This document shows positions 11,120 to 22,559 of a stretch of DNA of 62,220 bases, in pieces; positions within the stretch are counted from its first letter, which is position 1, and each line of letters begins with the position of its first letter. This stretch comes from Cristatella mucedo (Eukaryota; Bryozoa; Phylactolaemata; Cristatellidae), in NCBI GenBank assembly GCA_009760855.2, contig WPIO01000383.1, positions 1-62,220 of the forward strand, given 5' to 3'. The notes under the pieces are model-generated. The model was not told where the DNA came from, did not search any database, and saw only the letters and a program-made list of their open reading frames with translations. The translations under genes and the position numbers were made by a program.

Positions 11120-12660
11120 CTCCGACATGTAGGTTTCGAAGTTTCTAGATATTCTGCGATCTGCTGCGAACTCGTGCGAAATGTGTTATTGACGTTCGAA
11201 ATGCTTGAAACAAGGTGAAGCACTCTTCAGCCAGCCAGGGCACGCTCCGACACGTAGATTTGAAATTCTTAGATATTCCGCGATCTACTGTAAACTCGTG
11301 CGAAATGTGTTATTGACGTTCGAAATGCTTGAAACAAGGTGCAGCACTCTGCTGCCAGCCTGAGCACGCTCCGACAAGCAGAATTGAAGTTTCCGGATAT
11401 TCCGCGATCTGCTGCGAACTCGTGCGAAATGTGATATTAACGTGCCAAAAGCTTGAAACAAGGTGCAGCAGTCTGCTGGCAGCCACCGCACGCTCCGACA
11501 AGCAGATTTGAAGTTTCTGGATATTCTGCGATCTTCTGCGAACTCGTGCGAAATGTGTTGTTTACTAGCGAAATGCTTAAAACAAGGTGCAGCACTCTGC
11601 TGCCAGCCAGCTCACGCTCCGACATGTAGATTTGAAGTTTCTAGATATTCCGCGATCTGCTGCGAACTCGTGCGAAATGTGTTATTGACGTTCGAAATGC
11701 TTGAAACAAGGTTCTGCACCCTTCTGCCAGCCTGCACACGCTCCAAAAAGCAGAATTACAGTTTCTGGATATTCCGCGATCTGCTGCGAACTCGTGCGAA
11801 ATGTGATATTTACGTGCCAAAAGCTTGAAACAAGGTGCAGCACTCTGCTGCCAGCCAGCTCACGCTCCGACATGCTGATTTGAATTTTTTAGATATTCCG
11901 CGATTTGCTGCAAACTCGTGCGAAATGTGTTATTTGAGTGCGAAATGCTTGAAAGAAGGTGCAGCACTCTGCTGCCAGCCGGCTGACGCTCCGAAATCTA
12001 GATTTTAAGTTTCTACATATTCCGAGATCTGCTGCGAACTCGTGCGAAATGTGTTATTTACATGCGAAAAGCTTGATACAAGGTGCAGCACTCTGCTGAC
12101 AGGCAGCGCACGCTCCGACACGTAGATTTGAAGTTTCTAGTTATTCTGCGATCTGCTGCGAACTCGTGCGAAATGTGTTATTTACGTGCGAAATGCTTGA
12201 AACAAGGTGCAGCATTCTGCTGACAGCCAACCCACGCTCCGACAAGCAGATTTGAAGTTTCTGGATATTCCGTGATCTGGTGCGAAGTGGTGCGAACTGT
12301 GTTATTCGAGTGCGAAATGCTCAAAACAAGGTGCAGCACTTTGCTGCCAGCCAGCCCACGCTCCGACAAGCAGATTTGAAGTTTCTGGATATTCTGCGAT
12401 CTGCTGCGAACTCGTGCGAAATGTGTTATTCGAGAGCGAAATGCTTGAAAGAAGGTGCAGCACTCTGCTGCCAGCCAGCTCACGCTCCGACATGTATATT
12501 CGAAGTTTCTAGATATTCCGCGATCTGCTGCGAACTCGTGCAAAATGTGTATTGACGTACGAAATGCTTGAAAGAAGGTGCAGCACTCTGCTGCCAGCCA
12601 GCACACGCTCCGACATGTAGATTTAAAGTTTCTAGATATTCTGCGATCTGCTGCGAACTC
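11120..12660 (+). repeat. Ordered run J-K-L-M, P-Q, E, R-A-B-C-D
   Basis: A long run of marked monomers in the common order. J begins near 11.13 kb (CAGGGCACG, GAAGCACTCTTC), K near 11.26 kb, L near 11.38 kb (GCAGAATTGAAG) and M near 11.5 kb (GCAGCCACCGC). P follows near 11.71 kb and Q near 11.87 kb. An E head (CTAGATTTTAAG) stands near 12.0 kb. R-A-B-C-D follows from about 12.13 kb and closely resembles 41.95-42.55 and 59.53-60.1 kb. Confidence 0.82.
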
Positions 12661-12793
12661 GTGCGAAATGTGTCATTTACATGCAAAAAGCTTGATACAA
12701 GGTACAGCACTCTGCTGACAGGCAGTGCACGCTCCGACACGTAGATTTGAAGTTTCTAGTTATTCTGCGATCTGCTGCGAACTCGTGCGAAAT

Positions 12794-13049
12794 GTGTTAT
12801 TTCCGTGCAAAATGCTTAAACCAAGGGGCAGCACTCTGCTGCCAGCCAGTGCACGCTCCGAGATGCAAATTTGAAGTTTCAAGATTTCCGCGATCTGCTG
12901 CGAACTCGTGGGAAGTGTGTTTTTTGAGTACGAAATGCTCAGAACAAGGTGGTGCACTCTGCTGCCAGCCAGTGCACGCTCCGACATGTAGATTTGAAGT
13001 TTCTAGATATTCTGCGATCTGCTGCGAACTCGTGCGAAATGTGTTATTT
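12794..13049 (+). repeat. S dimer, copy 1
   Basis: A two-monomer variant: CAAATTTGAAGTTTCAAG with the 3-bp-short head GATTTCCGCG, CGTGGGAAGTG, TTTTTTGAGTACG, CTCAGAACAAGG and GGTGCACTC, preceded by AAACCAAGGGGCAGC. 12810-13049 reads the same as 16869-17108, and 12794-13005 the same as 31081-31292. Confidence 0.85.
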
Positions 13050-13071
13050 ACGTGCGAAATGCTTGAAACAA

Positions 13072-13158
13072 GGTGCAGCACTCTGCTGCCAGCCAGCGAC
13101 GCGATCTGCTGCGAACTCGTGCGAAATGTGTTATTTCCGTGCAAAATGCTTAAACCAA
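13072..13158 (+). repeat. Truncated monomer, 87 bp
   Basis: CCAGCCAGCGAC joins GCGATCTGCTGCG, removing about 37 bp that include the monomer boundary and head. It immediately follows an S dimer. Confidence 0.8.
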
Positions 13159-13249
13159 GGTGCAGCACTCTGCTGCCAGCCAGCTCACGCTCCGACATGT
13201 AGATTCAAAGTTTCTAGATATTCTGCGATCTGCTGCGAACTCGTGCGAA

Positions 13250-14010
13250 ATGTGTTATTGACGTTCGAAATGCTTGAAACAAGGTGCTGCACCCTTCTGC
13301 CAGCCTGCGCACGCTCCAAAAAGCAGAATTACAGTTTCTGGATATTCCGCGATCTGCTGCAAACTCGTGCGAAATGTGATATTTACGTGGCAAAAGCTTG
13401 AAACAAGGTGCAGCACTCTGCTGCCAGCCAGCTCACGCTCCGACATGCTGATTTGAAGTTTCTAGATATTCCGCGATCTGCTGCAAACTCGTGCGAAAGT
13501 GTTATTCGAGTGCGAAATGCTTGAAAGAAGGTGCAGCACTCTGCTGCCAGCCAGCTCACGCTCCGACATGTAGATTCGAAGTTTCTAGATATTCCGCGAT
13601 CTGCTGCGAACTCGTGCGAAATGTGTTATTGACGTTCGAAATGCTTGAAACAAGGTGCTGCACCCTTCTGCCAGCCTGCGCATGCTCCAAAAAGCAGAAT
13701 TACAGTTTCTGGATATTCCTCGATCTGCTGCGAACTCGTGCGAAATGTGATATTTACGTGCCAAAAGCTTGAAACAAGGTGCAGCACTCTGCTGCCAGCC
13801 AGCTCACGCTCCGAGATGCTGATTTGATGTTTCTAGATATTCCGCGATCTGCTGCAAACTCGTGCGAAATGTGTTATTCGAGTGCGAAATGCTTGAAAGA
13901 AGGTGCAGCACTCTGCTGCCAGCCAGCTTACGCACCGACATGTGGATTCGAAGTTTCTAGATATTCCGCGATCTGCTGCGAACTCGTGCGAAATGTGTAT
14001 TGACGTTCGA
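13250..14010 (+). repeat. P-Q three-monomer unit in tandem
   Basis: The run P (TGCTGCACCCTTCTGCC, GAATTACAG), Q (CATGCTGATTTG, CTGCAAACTCG, GAAAGAAGG) and a near-consensus head (GATTCGAAG) occurs twice. AAGCAGAATTACAG starts at 13321 and 13692, 371 bp apart. A third P tail follows at about 14.03 kb. The copies differ at a few sites (for example CATGCTCC, TTCCTCG, GAGATGCTG in the second). A close relative lies at 23.34-23.76 kb. Confidence 0.8.
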
Positions 14011-16868
14011 AATGCTTGAAACAAGGTGCTGCACCCTTCTGCCAGCCTGTGCACGCTCCGACAAGCAGAATTAAAGTTTCTGGATATTCTGCGATCTGCT
14101 GCGAACTCGTGCGAAATGTGTTATTCGAGTGCAAAATGCTCAAAACAAGGTGCAGCACTCTGCTGCCAGCCAGTGCACGCTCCGACATGTAGATTCGAAG
14201 TTTCTAGATATTCTGCGATCTGCTGCGAACTCGTGCGAAGTGTGTTTTTTGACTGCGAAATGCTCAAAACAAGGTGGCCCACTCTGCTGCCAGGCAGCCC
14301 ACGCTCCGACATGTACATTTGAAGTTTCTAGAAATTCCACGATCTGCTGCGAACTCGTGCGAAATGTGTTTTTTACGTGCAAAATGCTTGAAACAAGGTG
14401 CAGCACTCTGCAGCCAGCCAGCACACGCTCCGACATGTTGATTCGAAGTTTCAAGATATTCCGCGATCTGCTGGGAACTCGTGCGAAAAGTGTTATTGAC
14501 GTTCGAAATTCTTGAAACAAGGTGCAGCACTCTGCTGCCAGCCAGCACACGCTCCGACATGTAGATTTGAAGTTTCTAGATATTCCGCGATCTGCTGCGA
14601 ACTCGTGCGAAATGTGTTATTTACGTGCAAAATGCTTGAAACAAGGTGCAGCACTCTGCTGCCAGCCAGCTCACGCTCCGACATGTAGATTCGAAGTTTC
14701 TAGATATTCCGCGATCTGCTGCGAACTCGTGCGAAATGTGTTATTGACGTTCGAAATGCTTGAAACAAGGTGCAGCACTCTGCTGCCAGCCTGTGCACGC
14801 TCCGACAAGCAGAATTAAAGTTTCTGGATATTCTGCGATCTGCTGCGAACTCGTGCGAAATGTGTTATTCGAGTGCAAAATGCTCGAAACAAGGTGCAGC
14901 ACTCTGCTGCCAGCCAGCGCACGCTCCGACATGTAGATTTGAAGTTTCTAGATATTCCGCGATCTGCTGCGAACTCGTGCGAAATGTGTTATTTACGTGC
15001 GAAAAAGCTTGAAAAACAAGGTGCAGCACTCTGCTGACAGGCAGTGCACGCTCCGACACGTAGATTTGAAGTTTCTAGTTATTCTGCGATCTGCTGCGAA
15101 CTCGTGCGAAATGTGTTATTTACGTGCGAAATGCTTAAAACAAGGTGCAGCACTCTGCTGCCAGCCAGCGCACGCTCCGACATGTAGGTTTCAAAGTTTC
15201 TAGATATACCGCGATCTGCTGCGAACTCGTGCGAAATGTGTTATTTACGTGCACAATGCTTGAAACAAGGTGAAACACTCTTCAGCCAGCCAGCGCACGC
15301 TCCGACATGTTGATTCGAAGTTTCAAGATATTCCGCGATCTGCTGCGAACTCGTGCGAAATGTGTTATTGACGTTCGAAAATGCTGAAAAAACATGGTGC
15401 AGCACTCTGCTGCTGCCAGCCAGAGCACGCTCCGACAGGCAGATTTGAAGTTTCTAGATATTCCGCGATCTGCTGCGAACTCGTGCGAAATGTGTTATTT
15501 ACGTGCGAAATGCTTGAAACAAGGTGCAGCACTCTGCTGCCAGCCAGCGCACGCTCCGACAAGCAGATTTGAAGTTTCTGGATATTCTGCGATCTGCTGC
15601 GAACTCGTGCGAAATGTGTTATTTACGTGCAAAATGCTTAAAACAAGGTGCAGCACTCTGCTGCCAGCCAGCTCACGCTCCGACATGCAGATTTGAAGTT
15701 TCTAGATATTCCGCGATCTGCTGCGAACTCGTGCGAAATGTGTTATTTACGTGCGAAATGCTTGAAACAAGGTGCAGCACTCTGCTGACAGGCAGTGCAC
15801 GCTCCGACACGTAGATTTGAAGTTTCTGGTTATTCTGCGATCTGCTGCGAACTCGTGCGAAATGTGTTATTTACGTGCCAAAAGCTTGAAACAAGGTGCA
15901 GCACTCTGCTGCCAGCCAGCTCACGCTCCGACATGCTGATTTGAAGTTTCTAGATATTCCGCGATCTGCTGCAAACTCGTGCGAAATGTGTTATTCGAGT
16001 GCGAAATGCTTGAAACAAGGTGCAGCACTCTGCTGCCAGCCAGTGCACGCTCCGACATGTAGATTTGAAGTTTCTAGATATTCCGCGATCTGCTGCGAAC
16101 TCGTGCGAAATGTGTTATTTACATGCGAAAAGCTTGATACAAGGTACAGCACTATGCTGACAAACAGTGCACGCTCCGACACGTAGATTTGAAGTTTCTA
16201 GTTATTCTGCGATCTGCTGCGAACTCGTGCGAAATGTGTTATTTACGTGCGAAATGCTTGAAACAAGGTGCAGCACTCTGCTGCCAGCCAGCCCACGCTC
16301 CGACAAGCAGATTTGAAGTTTCTGGATATTCCGCGATCTGCTGCGAACTCGTGCGAAATGTGTTATTCGAGTGCGAAATGCTCAAAACAAGGTGCAGCAC
16401 TCTGCTGCCAGCCAGCCCACGCTCCGACAAGCAGATTTGAAGTTTCTGGATATTCTGCGATCTGCTGCGAACTCGTGCGAAATGTGTTATTCGAGAGCGA
16501 AATGCTTGAAAGAAGGTGCAGCACTCTGCTGCCAGCCAGCCCACGCTCCGACATGCAGATTTGAAGTTTCTAGACATTCCGCGATCTGCTGCGAACTCGT
16601 GCGAAATGTGTATTGACGTACGAAATGCTTGAAACAAGGTGCACCACTCTGCTGCCAGCCAGCACACGCTCCGACATGTAGATTTAAAGTTTCTAGATAT
16701 TCTGCGATCTGCTGCGAACTCGTGCGAAATGTGTATTGACGTACGAAATGCTTGAAACAAGGTGCACCACTCTGCTGCCAGCCAGTGCACGCTCCGACAC
16801 GTAGATTTGAAGTTTCTAGTTATTCTGCGATCTGCTGCGAACTCGTGCGAAATGTGTATTGACGTACG

Positions 16869-17307
16869 AAATGCTTAAACCAAGGGGCAGCACTCTGCTG
16901 CCAGCCAGTGCACGCTCCGAGATGCAAATTTGAAGTTTCAAGATTTCCGCGATCTGCTGCGAACTCGTGGGAAGTGTGTTTTTTGAGTACGAAATGCTCA
17001 GAACAAGGTGGTGCACTCTGCTGCCAGCCAGTGCACGCTCCGACATGTAGATTTGAAGTTTCTAGATATTCTGCGATCTGCTGCGAACTCGTGCGAAATG
17101 TGTTATTTCCGTGCAAAATGCTTAAACCAAGGGGCAGCACTCTGCTGCCAGCCAGTGCACGCTCCGAGATGCAAATTTGAAGTTTCAAGATTTCCGCGAT
17201 CTGCTGCGAACTCGTGGGAAGTGTGTTTTTTGAGTACGAAATGCTCAGAACAAGGTGGTGCACTCTGCTGCCAGCCAGTGCACGCTCCGACATGTAGATT
17301 TGAAGTT
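16869..17307 (+). repeat. S dimer, copies 2 and 3 in tandem
   Basis: Two S dimers stand head to tail with a period of 247 bp (AAATGCTTAAACC at 16869 and 17116). The first is identical by eye to 12810-13049. The second diverges only at its right edge, GTTCCTAG near 17308. This shows local amplification of a dimer within the longer array. Confidence 0.82.
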
Positions 17308-20300
17308 CCTAGATATTCCGCGATCTGCTGCGAACTCGTGCGAAATGTGTTATTTACGTGCAAAATGCTTGAAACAAGGTGCAGCACTCTGCTGACAGCC
17401 AGCCCACGCTCCGACATGTAGATTCGAAGTTTCTAGATATTCTGCGATCTGCTGCGAACTCGTGCGAAATGTGTTATTGACGTTCGAAATGCTTGAAACA
17501 AGGTGCTGCACCCTTCTGCCAGCCTGCGCACGCTCCAAAAAGCAGAATTACAGTTTCTGGATATTCCGCGATCTGCTGCGAACTCGTGCGAAATGTGTTA
17601 TTTACGTGCGAAATGCTTGAAACAAGGTGCAGCACTCTGCTGCCAGCCAGTGCACGCTCCGACATGTAGATTTGAAGTTTCTAGATATTCCGCGATCTGC
17701 TGCAAACTCGTGCGAAATGTGTTATTTCGAGTGCGAAATGCTTGAAACAAGGTGCAGCACTCTGCTGCCAGCCAGCTCACGCTCCGACATGTAGATTCGA
17801 AGTTTCTAGATATTCCGCGATCTGCTGCGAACTCGTGCGAAATGTGTTATTGACGTTCGAAATGCTTGAAACAAGGTGCTGCACCCTTCTGCCAGCCTGT
17901 GCACGCTCCAAAAAGCAGAATTACAGTTTCTGGATATTCCGCGATCTGCTGCGAACTCGTGCGAAATGTGTTATTTACGTGCCAAAAGCTTGAAACAAGG
18001 TGCAGCACTCTGCTGCCAGCCAGCTCACGCTCCGACATGTAGATTTGAAGTTTCTAGATATTCCGCGATCTGCTGCAAACTCGTGCGAAATGTGTTATTC
18101 GAGTGCGAAATGCTTGAAACAAGGTGCAGCACTCTGCTGCCAGCCAGCTCACGCTCCGACATGTAGATTTGAAGTTTCTAGATATTCCGCGATCTGCTGC
18201 GAACTCGTGCGTAATGTGTTATATGAGTGCGAATGCTTAAAACAAGGTGCAGCACTCTGCTGCCAGCCAGTGCACGCTCCGACAAGCAGAATTAAAGTTT
18301 CTGGATATTCTGCGATCTGCTGCGAACTCGTGCGAAATGTGTTATTCGAGTGCAAAATGCTCGAAACAAGGTGCAGCACTCTGCTGCCAGCCAGTGCACG
18401 CTCCGACATGTAGATTAGAAGTTTCTAGATATTCTGCGATCTGCTGCGAACTCGTGCGAAATGTGTTATTCGAGTGCGAAATGCACAAAACAAGGTGCAG
18501 CACTCTGCTGCCAGCCAGCGCACGCTCCGACATGTAGATTTGAAGTTTCTAGATATTCCGCGATCTGCTGCGAACTCGTGCGAAATGTGTTATTTACGTG
18601 CGAAATGCTTGAAACAAGGTGCAGCACTCTGCTGCCAGCCAGCCCACGCTCCGACATGCAGATTTGAAGTTTCTAGATATTCCGCGATCTGCTGCGAACT
18701 CGTGCGAAATGTGTTATTGACGTTCGAAATGCTTGAAAAACAAGGTGCAGCACTCTGCTGCCAGCCAGCGCACGCTCCGACATGTAGATTTGAAGTTTCT
18801 AGATATTCCGCGATCTGCTGCGAACTCGTGCGAAATGTGTTATTTACGTGCGAAAAAGCTTGAAACAAGGTGCAGCACTCTGCTGCCAGCCAGTGCACGC
18901 TCCGACATGTAGATTCGAAGTTTCTAGATATTCCGCGATCTGCTGCGAACTCGTGCGAAATGTGTTATTGACGTTCAAAATGCTTGAAAACAAGGTGCAG
19001 CACTCTGCTGCAAGCCAGCTCACGCTCTGACATGTAGATTTGAAGTTTCTAGATATTCCGCGATCTGCTGCGAACTCGTGCGAAATGTGTTATTCACGTG
19101 CAAAATGCTTGAAACAAGGTGCAGCACTCTGCTGCCAGCCAGCGCACGCTCCGACATGTAGATTTGAAGTTTCTAGATATTCCGCGATCTGCTGCGAACT
19201 CGTGCGAAATGTGTTATTCGCGTGCGAAATGCTTGAAACAAGGTGCAGCACTCTGCTGCCAGCCAGTGCACGCTCCGACATGTAGATTCGAAGTTTCTAG
19301 ATATTCAGCGATCTGCTGCGAACTCGTGCGAAATGTGTTATTTACGTGCGAAATGCTTGAAACAAGGTGCAGCATTCTGCTGCCAGCCAGCGCACGCCCC
19401 GACATGTAGATTTGAAGTTTCTACATATTCCGCGATCTGCTGCGAACTCGTGCGAAATGTGTTATTCGACGTGCGAAAATGCTTGAAACAAGGTGCAGCA
19501 CTCTGCTGCCAGCCAGTGCACGCTCCGACATGTAGATTTGAAGTTCCTAGATATTCCGCGATCTGCTGCGAACTCGTGGGAAGTGTGTTTTTTGACGTTC
19601 GAAATGCTTGAAAACAAGGTGCAGCACTCTGCTGCCAGCCAGTGCACGCTCCGACAAGCAGATTTGAAGTTTCTGGATATTCCGCGATCTGCTGCGAACT
19701 CGTGCGAAATGTGTTATTTACGTGCGAAATGCATGAAAACAAGGTGCAGCACTCTGCTGCCAGCCAGCTCACGCTCCGACATGTAGATTTGAAGTTTCTA
19801 GATATTCTGCGATCTGCTGCGAACTCGTGCGAAATGTGTTATTCGAGTGCGAAATGCTGAAAACAAGGTGCAGCACTCTGCTGCCAGCCAGCTCACGCTC
19901 CGACATGTAGATTTGAAGTTTCTAGATATTCCGCGATCTGCTGCGAACTCGTGCGAAATGTGTTATTGACGTGCGAAATGCTTGAGACAAGGTGGAGCAC
20001 TCTGCTGCCAATCACAGCACGCTCCGACAAGCAGATTTGAAGTTTCTGGATATTCCTGCGATCTGCTGCGAACTCGTGCGAAACGTGTTATTTACGTGCG
20101 AAATGCTTTAAACATGGTGCAGCACTCTGCTGCCAGTCAGCGCACGCTCCGACATGCTGATTTGAAGTTTCTAGATATTCCGCGATCTGCTCCGAACTCG
20201 TGCGAAATGTGTTATTTACGTGCGAAAATGCTTTAAACAAGGTGCAGCACTCTGCTGCCAGCCAGCGCACGCTCCGACATGTAGATTTGAAGTTTCTAGA

Positions 20301-21155
20301 TATTCCGCGATCTGCTGCGAACTCGTGCGAAATGTGTTATTTACGTGCGAAATGCTTGAAACAAGGTGCAGTACTTTGCAGCCAGCCAGCTCACACGCTC
20401 GGACAAGAAGATTTCGAAGTTTCTAGATATTCCGCGATCTGCTGCGAACTCGTGCGAAATGTGTTATTCACGTGCAAAATGCTTGAAACAAGGTGCAGCA
20501 CTCTGCTGCCAGCCAGTGCACGCTCCGACATGTAGATTTGAAGTTTCTAGATATTCCGCGATCTGCTGCGAACTCGTGCGAAATGTGTTATTCGACGTGC
20601 GAAATGCTTGAAACAAGGTGCAGCACTCTGCTGCCAGCCAGTGCACGCTCCGACGAACAGATTTGAAGTTTCTAGATATTCCGCGATCTGCTGCGAACTC
20701 GTGCGAAATGTGTTATTGACGTGCGAAATGCTTTAAACATAGTGCAGCACTCTGCTGCCAGTCAGCGCACGCTCCGACAAGCAGATTTGAAGTGTCTACA
20801 TATTCCGCGATCTGGTGCGAACTCGTGCGAAACGTGTTATTTACGTGCGAAATGCTTTAAACATGGTGCATCACGCTGCTGCCAGCCAGCACACGCTCCG
20901 ACATGTAGATTTGAAGTTTCTAGATATTCTGCGATCTGCTGCGAACTCGTGCGAAATGTGTTATTTACGTGCAAAATGCTTAAAACAAGGTGCAGCACTC
21001 TGCTGCCAGCAACTGCACGCTCCGACATGTAGATTTGAAGTTTCTACATATTCCGCGATCTGCTGCGAACTCGTGCGAAATGTGTTATTTACGTGCGAAA
21101 TGCTTGAAACAAGGTGCAGCACTCTGCTGCCAGCCAGCTCACGCTCCGACATGTA

Positions 21156-21279
21156 GATTTGAAGTTTCTAGATATTCCGCGATCTGCTGCGAACTCGTGC
21201 GAAATGTGTTATTTACGTGCAAAATGCTTGAAACAAGGTGCAGCACTCTGCTGCCAGCCAGCTCACGCTCCGACATGTA
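21156..21279 (+). repeat. Reference monomer, near-consensus
   Basis: This copy is exactly 124 bp, from GATTTGAAG to the next GATTTGAAG. It differs from the commonest bases at one place, CAAAATGC instead of CGAAATGC at positions 64-70. The copy at 26472-26595 is equally good and differs only by TTCTGCG for TTCCGCG. The unit reads in roughly four parts: an AT-richer head (positions 1-20), a GCGA-rich core (21-70), an A-rich spacer (70-82) and a GC-rich tail holding a dyad and CpGs (83-124). Counting a consensus copy gives 30 G, 30 C and 9 CpG. Confidence 0.9.
21240..21254. other. Monomer dyad GCAGC-ACTCT-GCTGC
   Basis: Positions 85-99 of the monomer form a perfect 5-bp inverted repeat, GCAGC and GCTGC, around the loop ACTCT. 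It is present in most copies across the window. A hairpin or small cruciform could form, but 5 bp is short. Types F and J have lost it and carry a different dyad nearby. Known biology: short dyad symmetries have been proposed to mark centromeric satellites that lack a CENP-B box. Any such role here is inference. Confidence 0.7.
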
Positions 21280-22559
21280 GATTTGAAGTTTCTAGATATT
21301 CCGCGATCTGCTGCGAACTCGTGCGAAATGTGTTATTGACGTTCGAAATGCTTGAAACAAGGTGCAGCACTCTGCTGCCAGCCTGAGCACGCTCCGACAA
21401 GCAGAATTGAAGTTTCTGGATATTCCGCGATCTGCTGCGAACTCGTGCGAAATGTGTTATTCGAGTGCAAAATGCTTGAAACAAGGTGCAGCACTCTGCT
21501 GCCAGCCAGTGCACGCTCCGACGAGTAGATTTGAAGTTTCTAGATATTCCGCGATCTGCTGCGAACTCGTGCGAAATGTGTGTTATTCGAGTGCGAAATG
21601 CTTGAAACAAGGTGCAGCACTCTGCTGCCAGCCAGCTCACGCTCCGACATGTAGATTTGAAGTTTCTAGATATTCCGCGATCTGCTGCGAACTCGTGCGA
21701 AATGTGTTATTCGAGTGCGAAATGCCGGAAAGAAGGTGCAGCACTCTGCTGCCAGCCAGCTGCACGCTCCGACATGTCGATTTGAAGTTTCTAGATATTC
21801 CGCGATCTGCTGCGAACTCGTGCGAAATGTGTTATTCGACGTGCGAAATGCTTTAAACAAGGTGCAGCACTCTGCTGCCAGCCAGTGCACGCTCCGACAA
21901 GCAGATTTGAAGTTTCTAGATATTCCGCGATCTGCTGCGAACTCGTGCGAAATGTGTTATTCGAGTGCAAAATGCTTGAAACAAGGTGCAGCACTCTGCT
22001 GCCAGCCAGTGCACGCTCCGACATGTAGATTTGAAGTTTCTAGATATTCTGCGATCTGCTGCGAACTCGTGCGAAATGTGTTATTTACGTGCGAAATGCT
22101 TGAAACAAGGTGCAGCACTCTGCTGACAGCCAGCCCACGCTCCGACATGTAGATTCGAAGTTTCGAGATATTCTGCGATCTGCTGCGAACTCGTGCGAAA
22201 TGTGTTTTTTGACGTGCGAAATGCTTTAAACATGGTGCAGCACTCTGCTGCCAGCCAGCCCACGCTCCGACAAGCAGATTTGAAGTTTCTAGATATTCCG
22301 CGATCTGCTGCGAACTCGTGCGAAATGTGTTATTTACGTGCAAAATCAAAATGCTTAAAACAAGGTGCAGCACTCTGCTGCCAGCCAGCACACGCTCCGA
22401 CATGTAGATTCGAAGTTTCTAGATATTCCGCGATCTGCTGCGAACTCGTGCGAAATGTGTTATTTACGTGCGAAATGCTTGAACCAGGTGCAGCACTCTG
22501 CTGCCAGCCAGCTCACGCTCCGACATGTAGATTTGAAGTTTCTAGATATTCCGCGATCT

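Larger units (their letters stand above)
9760..17470 (+). repeat. Marked region 2 (mosaic of marked types)
   Basis: In order: T near 9.77 kb; two H-like copies around a truncation near 10.3 kb; J-K-L-M at about 11.12-11.6 kb; P-Q near 11.71-11.95 kb; an E head near 12.0 kb; R-A-B-C-D at about 12.13-12.66 kb; R and S near 12.75-13.0 kb; P-Q triplets at 13.25-14.05 kb; F/G/H-like at 14.22-14.5 kb; R tails near 15.03, 15.79 and 16.15 kb; B and C copies near 16.5-16.86 kb; tandem S at 16.87-17.31 kb. Copies between them are near consensus. The marked order is preserved within blocks but the blocks are rearranged. Confidence 0.8.

Noticed and set aside
14500-14515. RNA polymerase III B box (GTTCGAAAT in copies with GACGTTCGAAA)
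   Set aside because: The last base of the nine-base core does not fit, there is no matching A box at a suitable distance and no T-run terminator. The TTCGAA arises from ordinary monomer variation.
21156-21279. 5S rRNA gene cluster (similar unit length of about 120 bp)
   Set aside because: The monomer lacks recognisable 5S rRNA sequence and internal control elements, and there is no spacer between units.
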